Source of the DNA: CAIWXH01 sp964555675 | Lineage (GTDB): Bacteria > Chloroflexota > Chloroflexia > Chloroflexales > Chloroflexaceae | Direction of reading: 5' to 3' | DNA length: 14,780 nt | NCBI GenBank assembly: GCA_964555675.1 | Contig: CAZKTU010000164.1 | Span: 1-14,780 of the forward strand | Translations under genes and position numbers: made by a program | Shown here: positions 5,418 through 14,780 of the stretch, piece after piece | How positions within the stretch are numbered: the first letter of the stretch is position 1 | Layout: each line of letters starts with the position of its first letter | Notes under the pieces: generated by a model | Seen by the model: only the letters and a program-made list of their open reading frames with translations | Databases searched by the model: none | What the model was told of the DNA's origin: nothing

Positions 5418-7049
5418 ATGGCTATGTTGCGTGAACTCCCTGTCGAGTTCAGCCCCGCCGCCGCGACGCCTCTGGACGCGCAGATTGGCGAGGCCCTGGT
5501 CGGCGCGCAGGTCGGGCTGGCCCTGGTAGACCGCGAGCTGCGCTACAGGTGGGCGGTGAATCTCTGGGCCCCACAGGGTCGCGAGCAGATCGGCGCAACC
5601 GATGGCGAGCTGTATGGCGCGGCAGGCGAGCAGATGATGGCCCTCAAGGCGCGGGCCCTGGCGAGCGAGTGCGAGCAGCGCGATCAGCTGCTGCTGCTGG
5701 TCGACGGCGTCGAGCGCCGCTTCGAACTGACGGCGACCCCGCGCCGTGATGCCTCCGGCGCCGTGGCGGGCCTGCTCTGCGTGATGATCGCGCGCGGAGC
5801 GCCGAGCGCCGCCGACGACCCGCCCGGCCAGGCGAGCGATAGGCAGCCGAGTGGCGCGCAGGACGCCGACCCCACGATGCTGCAGCGCCTCGAGCGCGAG
5901 GTCGCCGAGCGCCGGCAGGCCGAGGAGCGGCTGGCCAGGCTCAATGATGACCTGCAGCAGTCGCGGGACCTCATGAGGACGATCTTCGACGGCATCGACG
6001 ACGGCCTGCTGCTGCTCGACCGGCTGGGGATGGTCCGGGCCGCCAACCAGGGCTTCGCCGCCCTGTGGGGCCTCGGGGCCGGCGAGCTGATCGGCCTGCA
6101 ACTCAGGTCGATGAGCGTCCCGCCAGAGACAGCCTTCCCGCATGAGCTGATCCAGGCCAGCCTGGCAGACGGCCTGGCCCGGGGCGAGCGCGTGCGCTTC
6201 GTCTTGCCGGATGGCAGGGCGCGCATCTTCGACCTGCACACGTTGCCGCTGGCCATCGAGGGGCGCTACCTCGGGCAGCTCGTGGTGCACCTGCGCGATG
6301 TCTCCGAGCAGGTGAAGCTCGAGGCCAAGATGATCGAGTCTGAGCGCTTCATGGCCAACCAGCACCTGGCGGCGGCGGTGGCCCACGAGGTGAATACGCC
6401 GCTGCAGGCGATCGAGAGCTGCCTGCACCTGGCCGGGAAGCTGGGCGATGCCGAGCAGCGCGGCCGCTACCTGCGCCTGGCCCGCGAGGAGATCCAGCGC
6501 GTCGGCCACATCCTGCGGCAACTGCTCGACCTGTACCGCCCGACCCAGGGCGCGATGTCGGCGCTGCTGCTGAACGACCTGGTCGAGCGAGCGCTGCTGC
6601 TGGTGGGGAGCAGCCTGGCGAGCAATGGCGTGCGGGTGGAGCAGGAGCTCGCCGACGAGCTGCCGGCCATCGTCGGGCGCGCCGAGGAGCTGACTCAGGT
6701 GCTGCTCAACCTGATCTTCAACGCGATGCACGCCATGGGGCGCGGCGGCCGGCTCAATATCAAGACGAGCTGCGGGCGGCACCCGGAGCTTGGGCCGAGC
6801 GTCGTGCTGACCGTGAGCGACAATGGCCCGGGGGTGGCGGCCGCGGCCCTGGAGCGCATCTTCGAGCCTTTCTTCACGACAAAGCCCGAGGGGCACGGGC
6901 TTGGGCTGGCCGTCAGCCAGCGGATTGTGGCCGCCCACGGCGGGACCATCACGGTGAGCAGCGCGCCGGGCGAGGGGGCCAGCTTCTGTGTGACGCTTCC
7001 GCTAGGCTATCAGGGCGCTACGCTCGACGCGAGTGGGCCTATCGGTTGA
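5418..7049 (+). CDS. Soluble PAS-PAS sensor histidine kinase
   Basis: A 543-residue kinase with no membrane segment, so it should sense a cytoplasmic signal. Order: an N-terminal PAS-like region (~20-130), a charged coiled-coil linker (~155-180), a second PAS domain (~180-295, from MRTIFDGIDDGLLLLDRLG), HisKA with the H-box AAVAHEVNTPLQAI (H323), then HATPase_c with the N-box LNLIFNAMHAM, G1 DNGPG from D468, EPFFTTK, and G2 GHGLGLA (492-498). All catalytic motifs are intact. No Cys/His cluster for haem or flavin is evident in the PAS regions. ATG 5424, six bases on, has better spacing from GGAG (5411-5414) and may be the real start. The response regulator follows 38 bp downstream, almost certainly as its partner. 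Confidence 0.93.
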   Translation: MAMLRELPVEFSPAAATPLDAQIGEALVGAQVGLALVDRELRYRWAVNLWAPQGREQIGATDGELYGAAGEQMMALKARALASECEQRDQLLLLVDGVERRFELTATPRRDASGAVAGLLCVMIARGAPSAADDPPGQASDRQPSGAQDADPTMLQRLEREVAERRQAEERLARLNDDLQQSRDLMRTIFDGIDDGLLLLDRLGMVRAANQGFAALWGLGAGELIGLQLRSMSVPPETAFPHELIQASLADGLARGERVRFVLPDGRARIFDLHTLPLAIEGRYLGQLVVHLRDVSEQVKLEAKMIESERFMANQHLAAAVAHEVNTPLQAIESCLHLAGKLGDAEQRGRYLRLAREEIQRVGHILRQLLDLYRPTQGAMSALLLNDLVERALLLVGSSLASNGVRVEQELADELPAIVGRAEELTQVLLNLIFNAMHAMGRGGRLNIKTSCGRHPELGPSVVLTVSDNGPGVAAAALERIFEPFFTTKPEGHGLGLAVSQRIVAAHGGTITVSSAPGEGASFCVTLPLGYQGATLDASGPIG

Positions 7050-7087
7050 GCGCGGGTCTGGGAATAGCCTGGAGCAAGGGCGGGCGT

Positions 7088-7873
7088 ATGTTGAAAGAAA
7101 CCCACGTGCTGGTGGTCGAGGACGACGAGCAGACGCGTGAGTTGCTGGCCAACGTGCTGAGCGAAGAGGGCTACCAGGTGAGCGTCGCGGGCGACAACGC
7201 GACGGCCCTCGCCCTTGTGGCAGGCGACGGTATCGACGTAGTGCTCTCGGATATCAAGCTGCGCGAGGAGAGCGGGATCGCCCTGCTGGCTGAGGTGCGG
7301 GCGCGCCCCATGCCGCCCGAGGTGATCCTGCTGACGGGCTACGCCTCGCTGGATACCTCGATCGCCGCCCTGCGGACGCGCGCCTTCGACTACCTGCGCA
7401 AGCCGGTGGCGACGGCCGAGCTGCTCGAGACGATCGGGCGGGCGGCGCAGCAGCGCAGCGACGCGCGCCGCAGGGCTGCGGCGATTCAGCTGCTGGCCGC
7501 CGAGGTCGAGCCGCCGGTCGCCGGGGCCGGGCGCGAGCAGGCCGGCGAGCGGCCCTCGAGCCTGGAGGGCGGGCGCTACCAGCAGCTCGGCAAGCTTCAG
7601 TTCGACTACTTCCGGCGCGCGGTGAGCCTCGCGGGGGCGCCGCTCTACCTGACGCCCATCGAGTACAACCTGCTCAGCTACCTGGCCGAGACGCCGGGCC
7701 GGGTGGTCGGAAGCGTCGCCCTGGTGCGGCGCACCCATGGCTACGAGGCCTCGGCGAGCGATGCCCAGGCCCTGCTGCGCGGCCACGTGCGCAACCTGCG
7801 CCGCAAGCTGCCCGAGGGCTACCTGGTGACGGTGCGGGGCAATGGCTACCTGCTGGTGGCGCCCATAGGCTAA
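7088..7873 (+). CDS. Response regulator, receiver plus OmpR/PhoB-type winged helix
   Basis: From ATG 7088 this is 261 residues. The receiver has acidic pocket E11/D12/D13, phospho-acceptor D55 (VVLSDIKL), T83 (LLTGYAS) and K105 (RKPV). A 50-residue Ala/Arg/Glu linker leads to a winged-helix domain (LTPIEYNLLSYLAETPGRVV, then GHVRNLRRKL and the VRGNGYLLV wing), as in OmpR/PhoB regulators. The receiver's GYASLDTSIAALRTRAFDYLRKPV stretch reads more like NtrC or FixJ receivers than OmpR ones, so the combination looks chimeric. A TTG at 7046 overlaps the kinase stop, but ATG 7088 begins the receiver fold exactly and has AAGGG (7076-7080). It probably acts as a DNA-binding activator or repressor for the upstream kinase; targets are unknown. 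Confidence 0.92.
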   Translation: MLKETHVLVVEDDEQTRELLANVLSEEGYQVSVAGDNATALALVAGDGIDVVLSDIKLREESGIALLAEVRARPMPPEVILLTGYASLDTSIAALRTRAFDYLRKPVATAELLETIGRAAQQRSDARRRAAAIQLLAAEVEPPVAGAGREQAGERPSSLEGGRYQQLGKLQFDYFRRAVSLAGAPLYLTPIEYNLLSYLAETPGRVVGSVALVRRTHGYEASASDAQALLRGHVRNLRRKLPEGYLVTVRGNGYLLVAPIG

Positions 7874-7915
7874 GGCCCTCGCTAAAGACGGTACTGTACG
7901 CGCCGGTGATTCGTT

Positions 7916-7944
7916 TTGCCGCGGGCGGCGCGATCGGGTAGACT
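7916..7944 (+). promoter_or_regulatory. Putative promoter of msrA
   Basis: TTGCCG (7916-7921) and TAGACT (7939-7944) are separated by 17 bp, each matching the sigma-70 consensus at four of six positions. The -10 context GGGTAGACT resembles the ATGGTATnnT elements elsewhere in the window. Predicted transcription start is about 110 bases before the msrA ATG, leaving a long leader in which I see no riboswitch-like fold. Confidence 0.4.
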
Positions 7945-8046
7945 GAAGAGGCGCGGGTGGGTGTAACAGATCGACGGGCCGCCGGGACATGATCTCGGCG
8001 CGCCGCACGGCGACGCCCCGCGCCTTCCGGCACGCAGGCCCACTTC

Positions 8047-8052
8047 AGGAGG
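8047..8052 (+). promoter_or_regulatory. Ribosome binding site fixing the msrA start
   Basis: AGGAGG, a perfect Shine-Dalgarno, eight bases before ATG 8061. It excludes the upstream in-frame ATG at 7989, which would add a 24-residue Arg-rich extension with no such site. Confidence 0.85.
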
Positions 8053-8060
8053 ATCACCCT

Positions 8061-8621
8061 ATGACTACCCCACAGAGCGAGCTCGCCACCCTGGGCGGCG
8101 GCTGCTTCTGGTGCCTCGAGGCCGTCTTCGACCAGCTCGACGGCGTCAGCGACGTCGTCTCAGGCTATATGGGCGGGCAGGTCGACAACCCGAGCTACAA
8201 GCAGATCTGCAACGGCGACACCGGCCACGCCGAGGTAGTGCAGCTGCGCTTCGACCCGGCGCGGATCAGCTTCCGCGAAGTGCTGGAGGTCTTCTTCAGC
8301 ATCCACGACCCGACGACGCTCAACAGGCAGGGCAACGACGTCGGCACCCAGTACCGCTCGGCGATCTTCTTCCACTCGCCCGAGCAGCAGCAGACCGCCG
8401 CCGAGCTGATCGGCGAGCTGAACGAGCTCAGGGCCTGGCCGCGCCCGATCGTCACCGAGGTGACGCCGGCCAGCAAGCTCTATATCGCCGAGGACTACCA
8501 CCAGGAGTACTTCGCGCGCAACGGCGGGCAGCCCTACTGCCAGTGGGTCGTGGCGCCGAAGGTGGCCAAGTTCCGCAAGCAGTTCTCGGCCCGCGTCAAG
8601 GGCGCCGCCCCTGTGGCATAG
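8061..8621 (+). CDS. msrA: Peptide-methionine (S)-S-oxide reductase MsrA
   Basis: A 186-residue MsrA of ordinary length. It reduces the S-epimer of methionine sulfoxide in oxidised proteins, with electrons from thioredoxin. The active-site motif GGGCFWCLE holds the nucleophilic C15, with C18 beside it. Supporting family motifs are VSGYMGG, GDTGHAEVVQ, the GTQYRSAIFF segment, AEDYHQEYF and the C-terminal QPYCQWVVAPKV, whose Cys is the likely resolving residue. No MsrB domain is fused and none is adjacent. No signal peptide, so it acts in the cytoplasm. The upstream spacer holds a plausible promoter; downstream a strong 12-bp hairpin separates it from the glycosyltransferase. Confidence 0.97.
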   Translation: MTTPQSELATLGGGCFWCLEAVFDQLDGVSDVVSGYMGGQVDNPSYKQICNGDTGHAEVVQLRFDPARISFREVLEVFFSIHDPTTLNRQGNDVGTQYRSAIFFHSPEQQQTAAELIGELNELRAWPRPIVTEVTPASKLYIAEDYHQEYFARNGGQPYCQWVVAPKVAKFRKQFSARVKGAAPVA

Positions 8622-8637
8622 CCCTTGCTTCTCGTGG

Positions 8638-8665
8638 GAGGGCGCGAGCCGTAGCTCGCGCCCTC
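8638..8665. terminator. Strong 12-bp stem-loop after msrA
   Basis: GAGGGCGCGAGC (8638-8649) pairs perfectly with GCTCGCGCCCTC (8654-8665) around the loop CGTA. The stem is very GC-rich but has no T-run after it, so it may be a rho-independent-like stop without a U tract, an mRNA 3' end stabiliser, or an interspersed palindromic repeat. It lies 16 bases past the msrA stop and 22 bases before the next ATG. Confidence 0.5.
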
Positions 8666-8687
8666 AGCCGTCACACGAGGAGCCGAA

Positions 8688-9839
8688 ATGCCCGGCATCT
8701 TGATCGTCCACGCCTCGCTCGGGACTGGCCATGTCAGCGCTGCCGCGGCCCTCAGCGAGGCGTTTCGCCTGAGCGGGCGGGAAGTGGTGGTGGTCGACGT
8801 GCTCGACTACGCCAACCCGGTCTTGCGGGCGGCGCTCAACCAGTACTTCAAGCAGACCACGCAGCGCACCCCCCAGCTCTACAAGCTGCTCTACGACCAG
8901 AGCGACACCACCGACGCCGAGGAGGCCTTCAACGGCAATCGGCTGCTCACTATGCTCGAGCGCCCCTTTCTGAGCCAGTTCGAGCAGCTGGTGGCCGATC
9001 TGCGGCCCGAGGCGGTGATCTCGGTGCACCCGGTGCCGGGGCACATTCTGGCCCACAACAAGCAGCTCGGCCTGCTGTCCCAGCCCCTCTATGTGGTGGT
9101 CACAGACTATATGGCCCACAGCTCGTGGCTGGTGCCGGGGGTCGACCGCTACTTTGTGCCCAGCGAGTTCACCCGGCGCGGCCTGCTGCTGCGCGGGGTG
9201 GCCGCCGAGCGGATCGAGGTGACGGGCATCCCGGTGGGTCTGGAGATCGCTGAGCCGAAGGAGCCGGCGGCGATGCGCGAGCGCTACGAGCTGCCCCTCG
9301 ACGTGCCGCTGATCAGCCTGTTCGGGGGCGGCATCGACGTCGAGCGGGTGCGCCTGATGGTGGCCCAGCTGCTCGAGGGGCGGACCACGGGCGTGCTGGT
9401 GGTGGTGGCCGGCCGCAACGAGCGTCTGGCCGAGGCCCTGGCCGACCTGGGCGACGGTCCGAGCATGGCCCTGCGGGTCTACGGCAAGATCGACCATGTG
9501 GACGACCTGGTGGCGGCGAGCGACCTGGTGATCAGCAAGGCGGGCGGGCTGATCGTCAGCGAGGTGCTGGCCCGCGGCACGCCCATGGTGATCATCGACC
9601 CCATCCCCGGGCAAGAGGAGTGGAACGCCGATGTGGTGGCGGGCGCGGGCGCGGGCATCCAGCTGCGCATGCCCGAGACGGTGCCGCCGGCGGCCCTGTA
9701 CCTGCTGAGCCAGCCCGAGCGGCTCGAGCTGATGTGCCGGCAGGCGCGCATGATCGGGCGGCCGCGGGCGGCCCTCGACGTGGCCGAGCGGGTGGTGGCC
9801 GACCTCGGCGCGCTGCGCGAGGAGGCCGTGAGCGTGTGA
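8688..9839 (+). CDS. MGDG-synthase/UgtP-like glycolipid glycosyltransferase (GT28)
   Basis: A 383-residue GT-B glycosyltransferase. The N-terminal domain opens with ILIVHASLGTGHVSAAAAL, the G-x-GH-x-x-A loop (H15) of MGDG synthase and UgtP. It continues with the family's VVVTDYMAHSSW (D140, H144), which replaces the usual TDF. The C-terminal domain has the sugar-nucleotide part: GGGIDV, VYGKIDHVDDLVAASDLVISKAGGLIVSE and PIPGQEEWN (Q309). Family members transfer galactose or glucose from UDP-sugar to diacylglycerol at the inner membrane face. In phototrophic Chloroflexia galactolipids matter for chlorosomes and membranes, which would fit, but whether this cell is phototrophic is not shown here. 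ATG 8688 has GAGGAG (8677-8682). It may instead act on another lipid acceptor. Confidence 0.87.
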   Translation: MPGILIVHASLGTGHVSAAAALSEAFRLSGREVVVVDVLDYANPVLRAALNQYFKQTTQRTPQLYKLLYDQSDTTDAEEAFNGNRLLTMLERPFLSQFEQLVADLRPEAVISVHPVPGHILAHNKQLGLLSQPLYVVVTDYMAHSSWLVPGVDRYFVPSEFTRRGLLLRGVAAERIEVTGIPVGLEIAEPKEPAAMRERYELPLDVPLISLFGGGIDVERVRLMVAQLLEGRTTGVLVVVAGRNERLAEALADLGDGPSMALRVYGKIDHVDDLVAASDLVISKAGGLIVSEVLARGTPMVIIDPIPGQEEWNADVVAGAGAGIQLRMPETVPPAALYLLSQPERLELMCRQARMIGRPRAALDVAERVVADLGALREEAVSV

Positions 9840-9885
9840 CCTGGGCGTCGCGGACGCGAGCCGTTGCGGGAGCACAGGCGGTGCG

Positions 9886-9914
9886 GAGGCCCCGGCCAGG
9901 TCGGTCGGGGCCTC
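9886..9914. terminator. 12-bp stem-loop after the glycosyltransferase
   Basis: GAGGCCCCGGCC (9886-9897) pairs with GGTCGGGGCCTC (9903-9914), one G-U pair, loop AGGTC. There is no T-run. It lies 46 bases past the stop and before the V4R promoter. Same style and strength as the hairpin after msrA. The rest of this 185-bp spacer shows only the promoter-like element below. Confidence 0.5.
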
Positions 9915-9955
9915 GCTATAGGTCGCGGCGCAGGCCCGCGCTGCGCTACAAAAGA

Positions 9956-9964
9956 TGGTATGCT
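9956..9964 (+). promoter_or_regulatory. Extended -10 promoter of the V4R-pentapeptide operon
   Basis: TGGTATGCT in the context AAAAGATGGTATGCTT, sharing ATGGTAT with the elements at 2563 and 5353. No clear -35. Transcription is predicted from about 9971, some 54 bases before the ATG. Confidence 0.5.
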
Positions 9965-10024
9965 TATGGCTCTGGGCGGCCCGCTCCGCCACCCCTTTGG
10001 CGCCTCAGCAGAGGAGTGTGAGCC

Positions 10025-10702
10025 ATGGAGATTCGGGACAGGACCGATCACGATCCGGCGACCGAGATCCTGCTGGTGGACGCGTACATGCGCTGGGCGC
10101 TGCTGGCCGCCGAAGAGGTGGTGGGTAAGAACGGGCTCGCGGTGGTGCTACGCCAGGCCGGGCTCGAGCAGCTGATCGGCAACTACCCGCCCGAGCAGTT
10201 GAAGGTCACCACGGGGCTGACCCTGGCCCACTACGCCTCGCTGAACGCCGGCCTGCTCAACTTTTTCGGGCGGGCGGCCCGCAGCATGGCCCTGCGCATG
10301 GGTCGCAGCACGGCGCGCTACGCGATCGATCATCAGGGGGCCCTCTTCGGCACGGCGGCCCTGCTGGCCTCGAAGGTGCTGCCGGTCTCGACCCAGATCA
10401 AGATGGGGCTGTCGGCCATGCAGGCGGGTTTCCGCCGACTCTCGCAGAGCGTCGGCCAGGAGCGCCACTTCGCGCTCGAGGACCGGGGCGCGAGCTGGGC
10501 CTACCTCGACTACCAGTGCGCGATGAGCGCCGGCAAGGCGGCCGACGAGCCGATCGGCTGGATCCAGACCGGGGCCATTCAGGAGGCCCTGCACTGGCAG
10601 ATCGGGCGCGACTTCGAGGTCGAGCAGGTGGCCTGCCGGAGCATGGGCGCCCCCGCCTCGATCTGGCTGATCAACAAAGAGCCGAAGGCCCCCGTCGCCT
10701 GA
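10025..10702 (+). CDS. V4R (4-vinyl reductase/hydrocarbon-binding) domain protein with reduced cysteines
   Basis: A 225-residue soluble protein. The second half has the shape of the V4R domain: ALRMGRSTARYAI, a helical centre, then the end segment GRDFEVEQVACRSMGAP followed by SIWLI. V4R domains occur in BchJ, in transcription regulators and in archaeal proteins, and typically bind a small hydrophobic ligand and Zn through conserved Cys. Here C165 and C204 remain, but the positions where V4R usually has further Cys hold G178 (PIGW) and S212 (APASIW), so metal binding is doubtful. The N-terminal ~80 residues (MRWALLAAEEVVGKNGLAV) are a lineage-style extension. GAGGAG (10011-10016) precedes ATG 10025. 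The pentapeptide gene follows after 19 bp. Identification rests on remembered family pattern, and the exact role is unknown. Confidence 0.6.
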   Translation: MEIRDRTDHDPATEILLVDAYMRWALLAAEEVVGKNGLAVVLRQAGLEQLIGNYPPEQLKVTTGLTLAHYASLNAGLLNFFGRAARSMALRMGRSTARYAIDHQGALFGTAALLASKVLPVSTQIKMGLSAMQAGFRRLSQSVGQERHFALEDRGASWAYLDYQCAMSAGKAADEPIGWIQTGAIQEALHWQIGRDFEVEQVACRSMGAPASIWLINKEPKAPVA

Positions 10703-10721
10703 GCAGGGAGGAGCGAAGCAC

Positions 10722-11660
10722 ATGGCAGACCTTTCACCCGACCAGATCTACGATCTGCTGAACAGGCCCGGCCCCCTCTGGCTTGTGGGCGTGAACCTGA
10801 GCGGGGCGAACCTGAGCGGGGCGAACCTGAGCGGGGCGAACCTGAGCGAGGCCAACCTGAGTGGCACCAGGCTCAGCGACGCGAATCTGTACCGCGCCGA
10901 TCTGAGCGTGACCGAGCTGGGCGGGGCCAACCTCTGCTGGGCCAACTTGCGCGAGGCGCGTCTGGGCTGGGCCCAGCTGGTGCGGGCCGACCTGAGCGAC
11001 GCCGACCTGCGCAAGAGCGACCTGGCCTGGGCCAACCTGGAGCACGCTAACCTGACGGGGGCCAACCTGCGCGGCGCCAACCTGGGGGCGGCCGACTTCA
11101 GCGGGGCCAACCTCTACGGGGCCAACCTGAGCCTGTGCAACCTCTCGGGGGTCGACCTGCGCGACACGATCATGATCGGCGCGAATCTGACCGAGGCCCA
11201 GTTGCGCGAGGCCCAGCTGGTGACGCTGGCCGGGGCGAACCTGAGCGGGGCGAATCTGACCAGGGTGAGTCTGGGGGGCGCCTCGATGGCGGGCGTGAAC
11301 CTGAGCGGGGCGACCCTGCTGGGCGCCAACCTGCGCGAGGCGACCCTGACGGACGCCAACTTTATCGGCGCGACGCTCTACGAGGCCAACCTGAGCGAGG
11401 CCGACCTGCGGGGCGCCGACCTGAGCGAGGCCAACCTGAGCGGGGTCTACCTGAGCGGAGCGAAGCTGGACGGGGCGATCATCACGCGGGCCAACCTGAG
11501 CCGGGCCAACCTGAGCGGCTGCAGCCTGCGGGGCGCCCAGCTGAGCGGGGCGAACCTGCGCGAGGCGAGCCTGGCCGACGCCGACCTGACCGACTGCGAC
11601 CTCACGGATGTGGATCTGAGCGAGGTAGACCTCGCTGGGGCGCGGGGGCTGGTGCGCTGA
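10722..11660 (+). CDS. Pentapeptide-repeat protein with 56 repeats
   Basis: 312 residues: a 22-residue leader (MADLSPDQIYDLLNRPGP then LWLV), 29 consecutive pentapeptides of the A(N/D)LSG type, a three-residue interruption TLA (168-170), 27 more pentapeptides and a 7-residue tail. The family folds as a right-handed quadrilateral beta-helix, four pentapeptides per coil, so about 14 coils in two stacks joined at the TLA break. There are no membrane segments. Some family members mimic DNA and protect gyrase from inhibitors (Qnr, MfpA); others have no known role, and nothing here shows which applies. GGGAGGAG (10706-10713) precedes ATG 10722 by 8 bases, and the V4R gene ends 19 bp before, so the two are an operon. 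The stop is 7 bp from the uvrA stop. Confidence 0.93.
   Translation: MADLSPDQIYDLLNRPGPLWLVGVNLSGANLSGANLSGANLSEANLSGTRLSDANLYRADLSVTELGGANLCWANLREARLGWAQLVRADLSDADLRKSDLAWANLEHANLTGANLRGANLGAADFSGANLYGANLSLCNLSGVDLRDTIMIGANLTEAQLREAQLVTLAGANLSGANLTRVSLGGASMAGVNLSGATLLGANLREATLTDANFIGATLYEANLSEADLRGADLSEANLSGVYLSGAKLDGAIITRANLSRANLSGCSLRGAQLSGANLREASLADADLTDCDLTDVDLSEVDLAGARGLVR
10794..10838 (+). repeat. Three perfect 15-bp tandem repeats in the pentapeptide gene
   Basis: The unit AACCTGAGCGGGGCG occurs three times without a mismatch, followed by a fourth copy (10839-10853) with two changes. Each unit encodes one NLSGA pentapeptide. Complete identity next to diverged copies indicates recent slippage or duplication in the first coils. 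Confidence 0.9.
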
Positions 11661-11667
11661 AAGGGCC

Positions 11668-14780
<3,113 letters not shown>

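Noticed and set aside
5196..6938. 580-codon open frame on the minus strand opposite the histidine kinase
   Set aside because: The composition is His/Gln/Arg/Ala-rich with no domain, as expected for the shadow of a GC-rich gene, while the plus-strand frame has complete kinase motifs.
8111..9253. Long plus-strand open frame overlapping msrA and the glycosyltransferase
   Set aside because: It is an Arg/Ala/Gly-rich out-of-frame reading spanning two well-defined genes and their hairpin.
8664..9992. 442-codon open frame on the minus strand opposite the glycosyltransferase
   Set aside because: Antisense shadow: it is His/Ala/Gln/Leu-rich with no motif or ribosome site, and the plus strand holds a clear GT28 protein.

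Overview
The window looks like part of a high-GC bacterial chromosome. Gene content and protein style point to the phylum Chloroflexota, probably class Chloroflexia. The hints are a MGDG-synthase-type glycolipid glycosyltransferase, a V4R (BchJ-like) protein, and an acidic TPR scaffold beside a roadblock protein and ndk. This placement is inferred from family resemblance; there is no rRNA or marker tree to prove it. I see no tRNA, rRNA, CRISPR array, insertion sequence or phage gene. A run of exactly 100 Ns (1106-1205) marks an assembly gap, so the source is probably a draft genome or MAG.

Layout, left to right. (1) 1-2082, +: a large low-complexity protein, cut by the window edge and by the gap. 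It has about eight copies of a PFSLEDLGL-type motif, an embedded domain resembling sigma-70 region 1.1, an Arg-rich linker and a C-terminal TPR-like domain. (2) 2156-2503, +: a roadblock/LC7 protein, followed by a terminator-like inverted repeat whose loop holds the apparent ndk promoter. (3) 2615-3070, +: ndk. (4) A 153-bp spacer with two identical palindromic repeats. (5) 3224-4354, +: a RodA-type SEDS glycosyltransferase, convergent with (6) 4351-5241, -: a PfkB-family sugar kinase; the two stop codons overlap within one CTAG. (7) A divergent 176-bp control region. (8) 5418-7873, +: a soluble PAS-PAS histidine kinase and its response regulator. (9) 8061-8621, +: msrA. (10) 8688-9839, +: a GT28/MGDG-synthase-like glycosyltransferase. 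(11) 10025-11660, +: a V4R protein and a 56-unit pentapeptide-repeat protein as a two-gene operon. (12) 11668-14780, -: uvrA, cut off at its N terminus by the window edge.

Most genes are core housekeeping: nucleotide balance, wall elongation, oxidative repair, glycolipid synthesis and excision repair. The least ordinary part is the first 2.5 kb, where a motif-array scaffold with a sigma-1.1-like module and a TPR end sits directly upstream of a roadblock protein. The most useful regulatory signal is a recurring ATGGTAT-type extended -10 element upstream of three separate transcription units (2563, 5353, 9955). Every intergenic stretch is under 200 bp, and each is described in the features.
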